A DNA stretch of 64,000 bases from an uncultured Rhodospirillales bacterium. GTDB lineage: Bacteria; Pseudomonadota; Alphaproteobacteria; ATCC43930; CGMCC-115725. Below are positions 34,912-43,351 of the stretch, in pieces; the first letter of the stretch is position 1; every line of letters begins with the position of its first letter. The position numbers and the translations under genes were made by a program. Location of the stretch: the NCBI GenBank assembly GCA_903828515.1, contig CAIKMD010000007.1:1144706-1208705 (forward strand), written 5' to 3'. Below the pieces are notes generated by a model. The model made no database searches, was not told where the DNA came from, and worked only from the letters and a program-made list of their open reading frames with translations.

Positions 34912-35811
34912 ATGAAGATCACGCAGGGCGATACGCTGGAATGGCGCCGCGGTCTCGAATATCGCGGCGGCACGTTCCACTTCCGTAAACTGATGGAAGG
35001 CGAGGAGGGCGGCATCGATAACTTCTCGCTGAACCTCGGTCGCTCCTCGCATGATTTCTACTCGCCGCGACACAGGCACAATTTCGAGCAGATTCGTTTC
35101 GTGCTCGACGGCGAGTTGAGTTTCGGCCGTGACGGCAAGATGACGGCCGGCATGGTCGGCTATTTCCCCGAAGGCGTTCATTACGGACCGCAGACGCAGG
35201 CCGTCGAATCGCTTGCCGTGGTCCTGCAATGCGGTGGGGCCAGCGGGAGCGGCTATCCCTCGCGCAACGAGGTCAAGGGTGCGATGGATGCGCTCGAACC
35301 GTTCGGCAAATTCGAGGACGGCGTCTATCGCCGCAGCGAGGGCGTGCCGGGCAAGCGCAATCTCGATGGGTTCCAGGCGATCTGGGAACACATCAACCAG
35401 CGGCCGATGGTCTATCCGAAAGGCCGCTATCCCACGCCGATCCTGATGGACCCGACGAACTATGCCTGGGGCTCAGTCGAGAGTTCGGCCGGGGTCGAGG
35501 AGAAACTGCTCGGCGTCTTCACCGAGCGCCGGACCGAGGCGCGGTTGATGAAGCTGACCAAGGGCGCCAGCTATTACGCCAAGGGCCGCGGGCTCTATCT
35601 CGTCGTTTCGGGCGACGGCACGGTTTCCGACGCCCCCTATCGCGCGATGACCTGTGCCTATCTCAAAAAGGGCGAGCGCGCGATGATCACGGCCAGCGCC
35701 GACAGCCTCATCATGCTGTTCGGTCTGCCCGATCTCAGCGGGATGACGCTCGGCGTGCTGAGCGGCGCGGCGGCGCCTGAAGAAGCGGACACTGCCCAGG
35801 CCGCGGAATAA
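34912..35811 (+). CDS. Cupin-domain protein
   Basis: A 299-residue cytoplasmic protein with a cupin in the N-terminal half. SPRHRHNFEQIRFVLDGELS near residues 50-69 is a clear motif 1 (His-x-His, then Glu), and GYFPEGVHYGP near 83 resembles motif 2. The C-terminal half, including EARLMKLTKGASYYAKGRG and YLKKGERAMITA, looks like a second, metal-less cupin. It could be a bicupin dioxygenase or isomerase, or a ligand-binding protein. Gene order (aldolase upstream, binding proteins downstream, all rightward) ties it to the same carboxylic-acid pathway. A GGAGGAG site precedes the ATG. The exact reaction is not recognisable. Confidence 0.75.
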   Translation: MKITQGDTLEWRRGLEYRGGTFHFRKLMEGEEGGIDNFSLNLGRSSHDFYSPRHRHNFEQIRFVLDGELSFGRDGKMTAGMVGYFPEGVHYGPQTQAVESLAVVLQCGGASGSGYPSRNEVKGAMDALEPFGKFEDGVYRRSEGVPGKRNLDGFQAIWEHINQRPMVYPKGRYPTPILMDPTNYAWGSVESSAGVEEKLLGVFTERRTEARLMKLTKGASYYAKGRGLYLVVSGDGTVSDAPYRAMTCAYLKKGERAMITASADSLIMLFGLPDLSGMTLGVLSGAAAPEEADTAQAAE

Positions 35812-35867
35812 GACTTTACGACGTCGCGGCGCTCGAACGCCGCGCGAAAAACGATTGAGGGAGGACG

Positions 35868-36839
35868 ATGATGTCGTTGAAGCAGGGGGTTCTCGCTGCG
35901 GCGCTCGGGCTGGCCTTGTGCCAATTCGGCGCGCCGGCGCGTGCCGCCGATACGATCCAGACGGGCCTCGTCGGCGCGGCCAACGCGGTCGAGTGGCAAT
36001 ACTATATCGGCGCGCGCAAGGGTTTCTTCGCCGATGCCGGGCTCAACATCGATGTGATCTATGTGCCATCGCCGGCGGGCCTCGTGCAGCAATTGACGGC
36101 GGGCTCCCTCGACATCGTCGATATCGGCGTCGCCGAGCCGATCCATGCGGTGTCGCGCGGCGCGCCGGTGGCGATCCTTCGCATCACCGGTGCGGTGCCG
36201 CCCTATGAATTGCTGGCGAAATCGACGATCAAGTCGATCAAGGATTTGAAAGGCCACACCGTGGTGATCGGCGGCCTCGTCGACATCAACCGCGTCTATC
36301 TGGAACGCATCCTGAAGGCCGCCGGCCTCAAGGACAGCGACGTCGACATCACCGTGGTCGGCAATACCGCCGGTCGCTTCGCCGCGCTTCAATCGGGCGC
36401 CGCCGACATGACGATGCTGGCGCCGCCGGTGAATTTCTTCGCCGAGGCCGCCGGCTTCAACAACATCGGCTATCTGATGGACTACGCGCATGACATCCCG
36501 TTCGGTTCGACCGATGTGTCGCTTGCCTTCGCCAAGAAGAATCCCGATGCGGTGAAACGCCTGGTCGGTGCGTTGGACAAAAGCATCGCCTGGTTCAACG
36601 ACGAGACCAACCGCGAGGGGGCGGTCGACATTCTGAGCGCCGAAATGTCGACGGCGAAGCGGGACGACATCGCCAAGAGTTACGATTATCTGCGCAAGAT
36701 CGGCTTCTTCCCGAATGACGGCGCGCCGTCGCGCAAGCGGCTCGAGACGGTGATGGACGAGATGACGGCGATCGGCGACACCGAAGGCAAGGTCGCGCTC
36801 GACAAGCTGGTCCTGCCGGGCATCAGGATCGCGGACTGA
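35868..36839 (+). CDS. Periplasmic ABC-type substrate-binding protein, tandem copy 1
   Basis: A 323-residue NitT/TauT-type binding protein with a Sec signal (VLAAALGLALCQFGAPARA, cleavage near residue 26). The mature part has WQYYIGARKGFFADAGLNID, AGLVQQLTAGSLDIVDIGVA and LKGHTVVIGGLVDINRVYLE, followed by IPFGSTDVSLAFAKK. It is clearly a tandem paralogue of the next gene, sharing long identical stretches such as DINRVYLERI. Two adjacent ATGs follow GGGAGG, and the second (35871) has the better spacing. No permease or ATPase is linked. Position after the aldolase and cupin genes suggests it captures the acid degraded by them, but the ligand is unknown. Confidence 0.87.
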   Translation: MMSLKQGVLAAALGLALCQFGAPARAADTIQTGLVGAANAVEWQYYIGARKGFFADAGLNIDVIYVPSPAGLVQQLTAGSLDIVDIGVAEPIHAVSRGAPVAILRITGAVPPYELLAKSTIKSIKDLKGHTVVIGGLVDINRVYLERILKAAGLKDSDVDITVVGNTAGRFAALQSGAADMTMLAPPVNFFAEAAGFNNIGYLMDYAHDIPFGSTDVSLAFAKKNPDAVKRLVGALDKSIAWFNDETNREGAVDILSAEMSTAKRDDIAKSYDYLRKIGFFPNDGAPSRKRLETVMDEMTAIGDTEGKVALDKLVLPGIRIAD

Positions 36840-36870
36840 ATCTGACCGCGCGATAACGGGGGAGTCGGCG

Positions 36871-37833
36871 ATGCGGGTGGGATTTCTTGTCGTTGCGGCT
36901 GTGTTCCTGATCGTCGGCCAGACGATGTCGGCCGCGCGTGCCGCCGACAAATTCGAGGTCGGTCTGCTCGGCTCGGCGAACTCGGCCGAGTGGCCGTGGT
37001 ACATCGCCGAGGACAAGGGGTTCCTGGCCCAGGCTGGGCTCGCGCCCGAATTCATTTATGTGCCGACGCCCTCGGGCCTGATGCAGCAGCTTGCGGCCGG
37101 TTCGCTCGATATCGTTGAGATCGGCGTGGTCGAACCCATTCATGCGATCGCGCGCGGCGCACCGGTGGCGATCCTGCGGATCGTCGGCGCGGTGCCGCCC
37201 TATGAAATGGTCGCCAACGTCAAGACGGTGAAGGAGCTGAAAGGCAAGACCGTCGTCATCGGCGGCCTGCTCGACATCAACCGCGTCTATCTCGAACGCA
37301 TCATGAAGGCGAACGGGCTGCATGACGGGGACTATGACATCACCACTGTCGGCAACACGCCGGGGCGCTTTGCCGCGCTGACATCCGGCGCGGCCGACGC
37401 GACGATGCTGGCGGCGCCCTATAACTTCTTTGCCGAGAAGGCCGGGTTTCACAATGTCGGGCTGATCGTCGACTACGCCAAGGACTTGCCCTTCGGTTCG
37501 ACCGACGTGTCGCTCGCCTATGCGAAGGATCACCACGACGTGCTGGTGCGGCTCCTCGGCGCGCTCGAAAAAAGCTGCGCCTGGTTCAACGACGTCGCCA
37601 ATCGCGACGGCGCGATCGACATCATGCTGAAAGCGATGAACTCAAACCGGCGCGAAGACGTCGCGCTCGGCTACGATCACATGCACCGGATCGCCTATTT
37701 CGATCCGAAGGGCGCCGTCTCGGGCAAACAGATGCAAACCATCATGTCCGAGATGAAAGCTATTGGCGATACGCTCGAAGACGTGCCGGTCGCGAAGCTG
37801 ACCGTGCCCGGCGTGACGCCGACGGCGGATTGA
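36871..37833 (+). CDS. Periplasmic ABC-type substrate-binding protein, tandem copy 2
   Basis: A 320-residue paralogue of the preceding binding protein, 31 bases downstream. The signal is VGFLVVAAVFLIVGQTMSAARA. The mature segment repeats the same framework: EWPWYIAEDKGFLAQAGLAP, SGLMQQLAAGSLDIVEIGVV, ELKGKTVVIGGLLDINRVYL and LPFGSTDVSLAYAKD. The binding-cleft regions differ between copies (for instance VEWQYYIGARK against AEWPWYIAEDK), which could mean different ligands for one shared transporter. GGGGGAG precedes the ATG. It converges with an amidohydrolase gene four bases beyond its stop. No transporter membrane components are adjacent. Confidence 0.87.
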   Translation: MRVGFLVVAAVFLIVGQTMSAARAADKFEVGLLGSANSAEWPWYIAEDKGFLAQAGLAPEFIYVPTPSGLMQQLAAGSLDIVEIGVVEPIHAIARGAPVAILRIVGAVPPYEMVANVKTVKELKGKTVVIGGLLDINRVYLERIMKANGLHDGDYDITTVGNTPGRFAALTSGAADATMLAAPYNFFAEKAGFHNVGLIVDYAKDLPFGSTDVSLAYAKDHHDVLVRLLGALEKSCAWFNDVANRDGAIDIMLKAMNSNRREDVALGYDHMHRIAYFDPKGAVSGKQMQTIMSEMKAIGDTLEDVPVAKLTVPGVTPTAD

Positions 37834-37836
37834 GCC

Positions 37837-38820
37837 TCAGGCGAATCCCAAAATCTTCGCCGGCGTCGTCCGGGTGATCATCTCGCGATCGGCTTCGCTC
37901 AGTACCGTGCAGGTTTTGAGCGTCTCGAACGGATCGCGCTCGCCGACCGGATAATCGGTGCCGAAGACGATGCGGTCGACGCCGACCTTCTTGATCAATG
38001 CCTCGAGCACATCGGGCCCGTAGACGCAGGTATCGAAATAGAAGTCGCGCAAATAGGCGCTCGGCCTCTTCGACATGTTCTTGCGGGTCTCCGGCACGTT
38101 TTCGAAATTGCGGTCGAGCCGGCCCATGTAGTGGGGCAGATAGCCGCCGCCATGCGCCATCACCAGCTTCAGGCCGGGGAAGGTGTCGAGCACGCCCTCG
38201 AAGATCAGCGAGGTCATGACCCGCGCTTCCTCGATCGGCTGGCCGATGCCGTTCCAGAGAAAGTATTTCTGCAGGCGCATATCGGTCGAGCCATGCGGAT
38301 GGATGAAGACGGGCAAGCCGTAGCCGTGGATCGCCTCCCAGATCGGACGGAACTTGGCCTCGCCGAGATAATCACCGCGGCAATTCGACGACAGGCTCAC
38401 GACCTTGAGCTTCAGCGTGTTGACCGCGTGGTCGAGTTCCTTCAACGCGAGCGGCACGTCCTGCAGCGGCAGGGTGAAGCTGCCGACGAAGCGGGTCGGA
38501 TGCTGGCTAACCCACCCGGCGACCATCTCGTTGGCGTGACGGTTGAGGCTGGCCGCTTCGGCGGGCTCGGCCCAATCAGTGTTGCAGGACACCGCGATCA
38601 GCGAGATGAGGTGCATGCCGATGCCGAATTTGTCCATGTCGGCGATCTGCATCGCCGGATTGGCGACCTTCTGCATGATTTCGTAGCGCCAGCCGTCTTC
38701 GGGCTTCGCCGGCGCAATCGGATTGGCGCCGAAGCCGGTCATGACGTTCTTGTTGGCGCCTTTCATTGCCAGTTCGCGATCGCTGAAATGGACGTGGAAG
38801 TCGATGATCGGTGCGGCCAT
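37837..38820 (-). CDS. Amidohydrolase-superfamily (ACMSD-type) decarboxylase/hydrolase
   Basis: A 327-residue amidohydrolase_2 protein. N-terminal metal motif IIDFHVHF (His9 and His11), IHPHGSTDMR near residue 180, MAHGGGYLPHYMGRLD near 228 and FGTDYPVGERDPF near 290 with the metal Asp. The order and spacing match ACMSD/OMP decarboxylase-like proteins, which remove CO2 from aromatic acids or hydrolyse related substrates. The ATG at 38820 was chosen because the open frame continues far upstream without family sequence. It follows the royal-jelly-type protein gene by 11 bases on the same strand, so the two are co-transcribed. It is the third amidohydrolase of this group in the window. Confidence 0.88.
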   Translation of the reverse strand: MAAPIIDFHVHFSDRELAMKGANKNVMTGFGANPIAPAKPEDGWRYEIMQKVANPAMQIADMDKFGIGMHLISLIAVSCNTDWAEPAEAASLNRHANEMVAGWVSQHPTRFVGSFTLPLQDVPLALKELDHAVNTLKLKVVSLSSNCRGDYLGEAKFRPIWEAIHGYGLPVFIHPHGSTDMRLQKYFLWNGIGQPIEEARVMTSLIFEGVLDTFPGLKLVMAHGGGYLPHYMGRLDRNFENVPETRKNMSKRPSAYLRDFYFDTCVYGPDVLEALIKKVGVDRIVFGTDYPVGERDPFETLKTCTVLSEADREMITRTTPAKILGFA

Positions 38821-38831
38821 GGTTCTTTCTC

Positions 38832-39860
38832 TCAGGCTGAAATTTTGACTTTGATGACTTCCCACGGCGTCTTGACGTTGGATTTGTCGTCCTTGTCGAA
38901 GCCGGGCAAGCGGTGGATTTGCGAGGCGGGGAAATAGAGGTAGCCGTCCGGCCCAACATCGAGCTCGTTGGGGAAACTGATGCGCGGATCGGCGACGAGC
39001 GTCTTGAGCTTCCGGTCCTCGCCCATCATCAGGATCGCGTTCTCGGTAAAGGCCGAGAAGTAGATGGTGCCATTGCGGGCGATGGTGACGCCGGCGCAGG
39101 GCGGGATGCGGCCTACTTCTTCGACATGGGCGATGCGCTGCGCGTCGCTGATGTCGGTGTCGGTCAGATATCGGGTTTCGATCCGGCACAGCAAAGGCCC
39201 GAAGAGGCTGGTGAAATAAAGCCAGCGTCCGTCGTTGCTCAATTCCAGCAAGTCCATATGAACGGTTGGAACCTGGCCGTTGGCGCGGCGGAATTCGCGG
39301 CCGTCGATCATCGGCACGATGCTGGTGTCGGCTCGCGTTTGCGGCAGGCCCTCGAGGACCCGTCGCGTGGCGCCGGTTTCCTGATCCAGAACGATGATGG
39401 CGTTGTGGAACGATTCGGTGATGAAGCCGTGCTTGCCAAGGACGCGCATGTGACCCAGCACCGCTTTGGGCGGCGCGGCGACGGCGTTGATCGGATAGAC
39501 GCGGACGATCCGGTTGGTGCCGAGATCGATCTTCACGATCTTGGGTGCGTCGGGCAGGTGAGGCTGGTGATGTGCTGCACCGTCATCGACCACCCAGAGA
39601 AAATTATCCGGGTCGGCGTGGAGCGAGTGGACGTTGACGAAATGATCCGTCACCGACATGCCGTCGTGCCACTCGTTCCATTCGTTGCCGGGAAAGATCT
39701 TGAAGCTGCCGTCCGGCATGGCTTCGCCGATGCAGGGCGTCGGCCCGTGCATCCAGCGCGGAAAGCTGGAAAAAACGCGGCCGGTCGGCGTCACCGCGAC
39801 CCCATTGAGGATCGCATGTTCGGACGCGGCGACGCGGATCAGCGCTGGATTGTCAGCCAT
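38832..39860 (-). CDS. Major royal jelly protein/yellow-family beta-propeller protein
   Basis: A 342-residue protein with the layout of the MRJP/yellow family (PF03022-like), a six-bladed beta-propeller related to SMP-30/gluconolactonase. Family-like segments are AVTPTGRVFSSFPRW near residue 22, PDNFLWVVDDGAAHH near 83, PKIVKIDLGTNRIVRVYPI near 105 and FTENAILMMGEDRK near 275. Bacterial relatives are often secreted, but this one has no hydrophobic leader, since the N-terminus MADNPALIRVAASEHAILNG is polar. It may act as a cytoplasmic lactonase or isomerase. It is transcribed with the amidohydrolase at 37837 and diverges from the MBL protein at 39951. Function is inferred from the fold only. 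Confidence 0.72.
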   Translation of the reverse strand: MADNPALIRVAASEHAILNGVAVTPTGRVFSSFPRWMHGPTPCIGEAMPDGSFKIFPGNEWNEWHDGMSVTDHFVNVHSLHADPDNFLWVVDDGAAHHQPHLPDAPKIVKIDLGTNRIVRVYPINAVAAPPKAVLGHMRVLGKHGFITESFHNAIIVLDQETGATRRVLEGLPQTRADTSIVPMIDGREFRRANGQVPTVHMDLLELSNDGRWLYFTSLFGPLLCRIETRYLTDTDISDAQRIAHVEEVGRIPPCAGVTIARNGTIYFSAFTENAILMMGEDRKLKTLVADPRISFPNELDVGPDGYLYFPASQIHRLPGFDKDDKSNVKTPWEVIKVKISA

Positions 39861-39950
39861 TCTTTATCCTCCCCGGCGGGCAGAGTATCAGTTTGACGGC
39901 GGCCGCGATACCGGACCAAGCTTCGATGCAAATATATAAAGGAAACCGCA

Positions 39951-40679
39951 ATGGACACGCGCATCGATGAAATCGCCGACGGGATTTTCCGGCTCTCGAC
40001 GCTGGTGCCCGAGGTCAATCCGCCGTCCGGCTTCACCTTCAATCAGTTCCTGATCCGGGCCGAGCAACCGATGCTGGTTCATCTCGGGCACCGGAAAATG
40101 TTTCCCCGGATCGCGGCGGCGGTCGCGAAGCTGCTTCCCGTTGGTGCGCTGCAGCATCTCGCGTATAGCCATGCCGAGGCTGACGAGTGCGGTGCGCTGG
40201 ATGCATGGCTCGATGCGGCGACGCAGGCGACGGTCGCGCATACGGCGGTCGGTTGCCAGATTTGGCTCGGCGATGCCGCGTCGCGTCCGCCGCGCAAGAT
40301 GGCCGACAACGAGGTTATCGATCTCGGCGGCAAGCGGGTGCGCTTTCTCGCCACACCGCATGTCCCGCATGGCTGGGACGCTCAACTCTTCTTTGAAGAA
40401 ACCACGGCAACGCTGATGTGCAGCGATATTCTGGGGCATCCCGGCGACGGCCCCGCGATCGTCGAGACCGATCTCGTCGAGCGCGTCATCGAGGGCGAGA
40501 AGCGTTCCCGTTCGATGAGCCTGACCCCGGCGACCGCGCCGACCTTGCGGCGCCTGGCCGCGTTGAAGCCCCAGCGCCTCGCATTGATGCACGGCTCGTC
40601 CTTCGCGGGCGATGCGGGCGGGGCGCTCACCCGCCTCGCCGATCATTTCGCCGCGACGCTACGGGCCGAGGCGGCGTAG
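39951..40679 (+). CDS. MBL-fold protein of the flavodiiron oxygen-reductase type, single domain
   Basis: A 242-residue metallo-beta-lactamase-fold protein whose ligand pattern resembles the diiron domain of flavodiiron proteins more than hydrolases. It has His74-x-Glu76-x-Asp78 (SHAEADEC), the PHGWDAQLFFEE block near 138, the Asp in MCSDILGHPGDG near 160, and MHGSS near the end. In flavodiiron proteins these bind two irons and reduce O2 or NO, but here no flavodoxin domain is attached. An unusual Glu-Cys follows the Asp where a His is common. It may be an oxygen-binding or redox sensor protein. It heads the rightward aromatic block, 45 bases before the FAD monooxygenase. Confidence 0.75.
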   Translation: MDTRIDEIADGIFRLSTLVPEVNPPSGFTFNQFLIRAEQPMLVHLGHRKMFPRIAAAVAKLLPVGALQHLAYSHAEADECGALDAWLDAATQATVAHTAVGCQIWLGDAASRPPRKMADNEVIDLGGKRVRFLATPHVPHGWDAQLFFEETTATLMCSDILGHPGDGPAIVETDLVERVIEGEKRSRSMSLTPATAPTLRRLAALKPQRLALMHGSSFAGDAGGALTRLADHFAATLRAEAA

Positions 40680-40724
40680 GCGCGAGGCTTTACAGACAAG
40701 CGGCGTAGCGATACGACGGACCCC

Positions 40725-42347
40725 ATGAGCAACACACCCGATATCATTCCCGTTCTCATTGTCGGCGCCGGTCCCGTGGGGTTGGCGCTGGCCGGCGATC
40801 TCGGCTGGCGCGGACGCCCTTGCACGATCATCGAGCAAGGCGACGGGTCGATCTATCAGCCGCGCATGGATTTCGTCGGCGTTCGCACGATGGAGTTCTG
40901 CCGCCGCTGGGGCATCGTCGATGCGGTCGAGCACTCGCCGTATCCGCGTGACTATCCGCAGGACAATATGTATCTGACTGCGCTCAACGGGTACGAGCTC
41001 GGGCGCGAGAAGTTTCCGGCCATGCAGGACGAAGTGTGTCCGCCGGAAAGCCCGCAGCACCGCGAGCGCTGCCCGCAGCACATGTTCGATCCGATCCTGC
41101 AGAAACATTGCAAGACCCTGCCGACGATCACGTTTCGCTATCGCACGAAGCTGGTGAGCTTCACCCAGGATGCGACCGGCGTCACCGCCGAAGTCGAAAA
41201 TGTCGATAAGGGAACCCGCGAGACCATCCGCGCGCACTACATGATCGGCTGCGACGGCGCGGCCAGCGGCGTGCGCGAAGGTCTCGGCATCAAGCTGCAG
41301 GGCAAGCCGGCGCTGACCTACACCACCAACATCATCTTCAAGTGCGCGAACCTCGTCTCGCTGCACGACAAGGGCAAGGGCTATCGCCATATCTTCGTCG
41401 GTCCCGAAGGCACCTGGGCGACCATCGTCGCGATCAACGGCCGCGACTGGTGGCGCATGTCGATCATCGGTACCGAGGAAAAGCGGGTGCCGAGCGAAGA
41501 CGAAATCCGCGCCGCGATCCGCCGCGCCGCCGGTTTCGATTTCGACTACGAGATCCTAACCGTGTTGCCGTGGATTCGCCGCGAGATGGTGGCTGAGAGC
41601 TTCGGCAAGGGCCGCGTCTTCATGGCCGGCGACGCCGTCCATCTGATGTCGCCGACCGGCGGCTTCGGCATGAACACGGGCATCCAGGATGCGGTCGATC
41701 TCAGTTGGAAGCTCGACGCCAATCTGGCCGGTTGGGCGGGGCCGCGTCTGCTCGAAAGTTACGAGCCGGAGCGCCGGCCGGTCGGGCAGCGCAATGTCGC
41801 CGAGGCGAGCCGCAATCTCGGCCGCATGCGGTCGCCCGGCGCCAATGCCGCGTTGCTCGACGACACGCCGGAAGGTGCCGCGCTGCGTCGCGAGATCGGC
41901 CGCGACTTCGCGGCGGCGATGACCCATGAATGGCACACGCTCGGCATTCACCTGGGCTATCGCTACGACGATTCACCGGTGATCGTGCCCGATGGAACGC
42001 CGGTGCCGCCGCTGGAAGAGATGACCTATACCCAGACCGCGCGTCCGGGCGCACGGGCGCCGCATGTCTGGCTGAAAGACGGGCGCTCGACGCTCGATCT
42101 CTTCGGCAAAGGTTTCATCCTGTTGCGTCTCAGCGCCGATGCGCCGTCGGGCGATGCGCTGGTCGCGGCAGCCAAAACCCGCGGTGTGCCGCTCACCGTG
42201 GTGACGCTTGACGAGCCGGAAGCGGCGAGGGCCTATGAACGGCGTCTGGTCCTCGTGCGGCCGGACGGGCATGTGGCGTGGCGCGACGATCGACTGCCGC
42301 CCGATCCGCTGCTGGTGATCGATCGCGTCCGCGGCGCGGTCGGCTGA
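40725..42347 (+). CDS. FAD-dependent aromatic monooxygenase (PheA/TfdB/MhpA type)
   Basis: A 540-residue group A flavoprotein hydroxylase. The FAD/NADH dinucleotide fold starts PVLIVGAGPVGLALAGDLGW near residues 9-28. The DG motif is YMIGCDGAASGVRE near 174, and the GD motif AGDAVHLMSPTGGFGMNTG near 302, which binds the FAD ribityl chain. A C-terminal thioredoxin-like extension of about 150 residues is typical of phenol/3-(3-hydroxyphenyl)propionate hydroxylases. It would hydroxylate an aromatic acid or phenol with NAD(P)H and O2. The gene after it, a gentisate-dioxygenase-like bicupin 17 bases downstream, would open the hydroxylated ring, so a hydroxybenzoate-type substrate going to a gentisate-type product is plausible. 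Confidence 0.92.
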   Translation: MSNTPDIIPVLIVGAGPVGLALAGDLGWRGRPCTIIEQGDGSIYQPRMDFVGVRTMEFCRRWGIVDAVEHSPYPRDYPQDNMYLTALNGYELGREKFPAMQDEVCPPESPQHRERCPQHMFDPILQKHCKTLPTITFRYRTKLVSFTQDATGVTAEVENVDKGTRETIRAHYMIGCDGAASGVREGLGIKLQGKPALTYTTNIIFKCANLVSLHDKGKGYRHIFVGPEGTWATIVAINGRDWWRMSIIGTEEKRVPSEDEIRAAIRRAAGFDFDYEILTVLPWIRREMVAESFGKGRVFMAGDAVHLMSPTGGFGMNTGIQDAVDLSWKLDANLAGWAGPRLLESYEPERRPVGQRNVAEASRNLGRMRSPGANAALLDDTPEGAALRREIGRDFAAAMTHEWHTLGIHLGYRYDDSPVIVPDGTPVPPLEEMTYTQTARPGARAPHVWLKDGRSTLDLFGKGFILLRLSADAPSGDALVAAAKTRGVPLTVVTLDEPEAARAYERRLVLVRPDGHVAWRDDRLPPDPLLVIDRVRGAVG

Positions 42348-42364
42348 ATAAAGGGAGGACCGCG

Positions 42365-43351
42365 ATGGCATTGACGGCTGCGACGCCCCAACAACTTCGC
42401 GATTCCGGCTCGCTCGAAGAGCTCTATGGCCATCTGGCGACCGTCGATATGGGGCCGGGCTGGAACAAGAAGACGCCGTCGCTTTATCCGACGCCGAAGA
42501 ACAAATTTCCGCCAGCGCAGTGGCGTTACACGCAAGCCAAGGCCGCGCTCGATGCCGCCGGCCGGCTGATCAACACCGATCTGGCCGAGCGACGCAATCT
42601 CATCCTGACCAACGTCAAAGCCGGCAGCGATTACGCCACGGCGACGACCCTGGTCGCGGCTTATCAGATGATCATGCCGGGCGAGCACGCGCGCTCGCAT
42701 CGGCACTCTCCGAATGCGCTACGTCTCATCGTCGATGCCGAACCCGGCACTTACACGGTGGTCGACGGCGTTCGCCTCGAAATGATGCCAGGCGACGTCC
42801 TGCTGACGCCGAACTGGTGCTGGCACGGCCACGGCAATGACGGAAAGTCCAACGGTTACTGGATCGATTTCCTCGACGTGCCGCTGGTGCATCTGCTGGA
42901 GCCGATGTTCTTCGAGCCCAATCCCGACGAGTACGCCAAAGGCCAGAAGCCTTCGAAGGGTTCGGCGATGTATTTCGCGTGGTCGGAAACTGAGGCGCGG
43001 CTCTTCGGTGCGTCGCCCGAGCCGACCGGCCGTTACGGGACCCAGGTCGAACTGGGCTCGCCGGCGATGGAGACGATCGCGCTCCATATGATGAAGCTTG
43101 GCCCCAATTCCTCGACATCGCCCTACCGGACCACCGCGAACACGATCTATTCGCCGGTCGAAGGCGAGGGCGAGACGGTGGTCGAGGGCGAGGTTTTTGC
43201 CTGGAAACGCGGCGACGTGCTGGTGGTTCCGTCCTGGCAGAAGCATTTCCATCGCACCGCCAAGGGCGGCGTGTTGTTTCGCGTCACCGACGAGCCGGTA
43301 ATGTCGAAGCTCGGCTTCCTGCGCGAAGATCACGGTAAGGGATTGCGCTGA
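42365..43351 (+). CDS. Gentisate 1,2-dioxygenase-like bicupin
   Basis: A 328-residue bicupin of the gentisate/1-hydroxy-2-naphthoate/salicylate dioxygenase family. The first cupin has PGEHARSHRHSPNALRLIVD near residues 105-124 with iron ligands His112 and His114, and WCWHGHGN near 151 giving the third His. The second cupin (TTANTIYSPVEGEGETVVEG) lacks the His-x-His pair, as usual in the family. The enzyme opens gentisate-type rings between C1 and C2 to maleylpyruvate. GGGAGG precedes the ATG at 42365, and the longer frame from 42278 lies in the monooxygenase gene. Its TGA overlaps the next ATG by one base. No maleylpyruvate isomerase or fumarylpyruvate hydrolase is adjacent, which leaves the pathway open. 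Confidence 0.9.
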   Translation: MALTAATPQQLRDSGSLEELYGHLATVDMGPGWNKKTPSLYPTPKNKFPPAQWRYTQAKAALDAAGRLINTDLAERRNLILTNVKAGSDYATATTLVAAYQMIMPGEHARSHRHSPNALRLIVDAEPGTYTVVDGVRLEMMPGDVLLTPNWCWHGHGNDGKSNGYWIDFLDVPLVHLLEPMFFEPNPDEYAKGQKPSKGSAMYFAWSETEARLFGASPEPTGRYGTQVELGSPAMETIALHMMKLGPNSSTSPYRTTANTIYSPVEGEGETVVEGEVFAWKRGDVLVVPSWQKHFHRTAKGGVLFRVTDEPVMSKLGFLREDHGKGLR

